Source of the DNA: Candidatus Tenderia sp. | Lineage (GTDB): Bacteria; Pseudomonadota; Gammaproteobacteria; Tenderiales; Tenderiaceae | Assembly (NCBI GenBank): GCA_030148045.1 | Contig: JASBUE010000132.1 | Span: 1-5,609, forward strand | DNA: 5,609 nt | Direction: 5' to 3' | Shown here: positions 4,609 to 5,609 of the stretch, piece by piece | How positions within the stretch are numbered: position 1 is the first letter of the stretch | Layout: each line of letters opens with the position of its first letter | The notes under the pieces: generated by a model | Seen by the model: the letters and a program-made list of their open reading frames with translations, nothing else | Told to the model about the DNA's origin: nothing | Database searches by the model: none | Position numbers and translations under genes: made by a program

Positions 4609-5609
4609 AGTCAATTCCTCGACACTTTCTATGAAGAGAGTTTCGAAGGCCTGGATATCATGGAGACCGAACTGCTCGGTCTCAAGCCGGGCGGAGCCGA
4701 CAGTGAATCGATCAATACCATTTTTCGCGCCGCCCATTCCATCAAGGGTGGCAGCGGCACCTTCGGTCTCAACGCCGTAGCGGATTTTACCCATGTGCTG
4801 GAAACCCTGCTCGACGAGATGCGTGACGGCCGGCGCGAGGTGACCCGGCCGGCGGTGGAGCTGATGCTGGCCTCGGTGGATGTGTTGCGCGACATGCTCA
4901 GCGCCCTGCGCGACGGCAATGAGATCGATGCCGTCTCTGTGGCCGATGTGCATGCGCAGCTGGAAGCCCTGCTGGAGGGCGGGGGGGGATCGGCTGTACA
5001 GGACGGCGGTCGGGAGGAAAATACCGGCGAGGCATTGGAACCCGCTTCCGTATCGACCGGCTGGATGGTGCATTTCAAGCCCTTTCTGCACCTGTTCAAG
5101 ACCGGCAACGACCCGGTCCGCATTATCAGCGAGCTGGCGGAGCTGGGTGGCATCAAGGCCGACGTCAACCTCGAGGCGCTGCCCGAATTCGACCTGCTCG
5201 ATCCGGAAGAGTGCTACCTGTCATGGCGCATTGAGCTAGACGCTGATGCCAGCGAAGCGCAGCTCAGGGATGTTTTCGCCTGGGTGGAGGATGATTGCGA
5301 ACTGGCGTTGGAAGCGCGCCATATCGAGCCTCCTGCAACAGATGCCCCCGAGACGGCGGAACAGGCCCAGGCGGGTGCGGCGGCCGGGGCCGATGCCGAA
5401 CAGCAGGATGAGACGGCGAAAGCGGAAGGCAGGCATCGGCCTTCAGCGGCGTCGCCCGCCGGCAGTCAAGGCGATGCCGCCAAAAAGTCACAGGGCGGCG
5501 AATCGGGCTCCATCCGAGTCGGCATAGACAAGGTCGATGCGCTGATCAATATGGTGGGTGAACTGGTCATTACCCAATCCATGCTGAACCAGCTGGGTGA
5601 AGAGTTTTC
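4594..5609 (+). CDS. cheA: Chemotaxis histidine kinase CheA, N-terminal part (3' end cut by window)
   Basis: The frame is open from the ATG at 4594 to the window end: 338 codons plus two bases, about half of a typical CheA (E. coli 654 residues). CheA is the cytoplasmic kinase bound to receptors and CheW that phosphorylates CheY and CheB. P1 (about 1-110) carries the phosphorylated histidine His48 in FRAAHSIKGGSGTFG, the standard motif, at the same number as in E. coli. A glycine-rich joint (132-136) coded by a G8 run is followed by a P2-like domain (157-243) beginning WMVHFKPFLHLFKTGNDP and ending VFAWVEDDCELALEA, a type found in many CheA proteins and likely to dock response regulators. Next is an Ala/Glu/Gln-rich linker (about 246-305), then the start of the P3 dimerisation helix (IRVGIDKVDALINMVGELV, 307 on). 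The P4 kinase and P5 CheW-binding domains lie beyond the window. The start is chosen because P1 begins right there (MSIDISQFLDTFYEES); its ribosome site is poor. Confidence 0.95.
   Translation, partial: MSIDISQFLDTFYEESFEGLDIMETELLGLKPGGADSESINTIFRAAHSIKGGSGTFGLNAVADFTHVLETLLDEMRDGRREVTRPAVELMLASVDVLRDMLSALRDGNEIDAVSVADVHAQLEALLEGGGGSAVQDGGREENTGEALEPASVSTGWMVHFKPFLHLFKTGNDPVRIISELAELGGIKADVNLEALPEFDLLDPEECYLSWRIELDADASEAQLRDVFAWVEDDCELALEARHIEPPATDAPETAEQAQAGAAAGADAEQQDETAKAEGRHRPSAASPAGSQGDAAKKSQGGESGSIRVGIDKVDALINMVGELVITQSMLNQLGEEF

Noticed and set aside
4880..5239. A 119-codon plus-strand open frame within cheA
   Set aside because: It is out of frame with a clear CheA P1 and P2-like domain, rich in Cys/Arg/Ser, and has no recognisable fold.

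Overview
The window is a slice of a flagellar/chemotaxis gene cluster, all on the + strand and tightly packed, with codon choice rich in G and C at third positions. Gene order fliF-fliG-fliH-fliI-fliJ and the protein sequences point to a gammaproteobacterium. It is not the enteric type, because cheY is followed directly by cheA with no cheZ, and fliJ is not followed by fliK. A sulfur-oxidising or purple-sulfur type lineage is plausible, but that is a guess from general resemblance only.

Positions 1-3714 hold a flagellar export and switch block. It contains the last 83 codons of fliF (MS ring), then complete fliG (rotor/switch), fliH (ATPase regulator), fliI (export ATPase) and fliJ (stalk/chaperone escort). 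The first four genes overlap by 8-11 bases and fliJ follows fliI after 6 bases, so this is one translationally coupled operon whose promoter lies upstream of the window. FliF holds FliG at the membrane. FliH, FliI and FliJ form the cytoplasmic ATPase complex that feeds substrates to the export gate.

Positions 3715-3857 are the only sizeable gap. It carries a weak terminator-like hairpin after fliJ and then a strong match to a FliA (sigma-28) promoter, TAAAGCTC-N11-GCCGTTAA. This promoter is overlapped by a near-perfect inverted repeat that could be an operator or a read-through hairpin.

Positions 3858-5609 hold a chemotaxis block: a 100-residue STAS-domain protein, cheY (120 residues, all phosphorylation residues present) and the first 338 codons of cheA. 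The cheA part covers the P1 phosphotransfer domain with His48, a P2-like central domain, an Ala/Glu/Gln-rich linker and the beginning of P3. The sigma-28 promoter would make this block a late flagellar transcript, switched on after the hook-basal body is built. CheA would phosphorylate CheY, which would act on the FliG/FliM switch. The STAS protein is probably an accessory partner; its role is unknown.

I see no mobile element, RNA gene or CRISPR array. I found no convincing undescribed system. The points most worth checking are the promoter plus inverted repeat, the hairpin that buries the cheA start codon, the STAS protein lacking the usual phosphorylatable serine, and the fliJ-to-chemotaxis junction where fliK would be expected.
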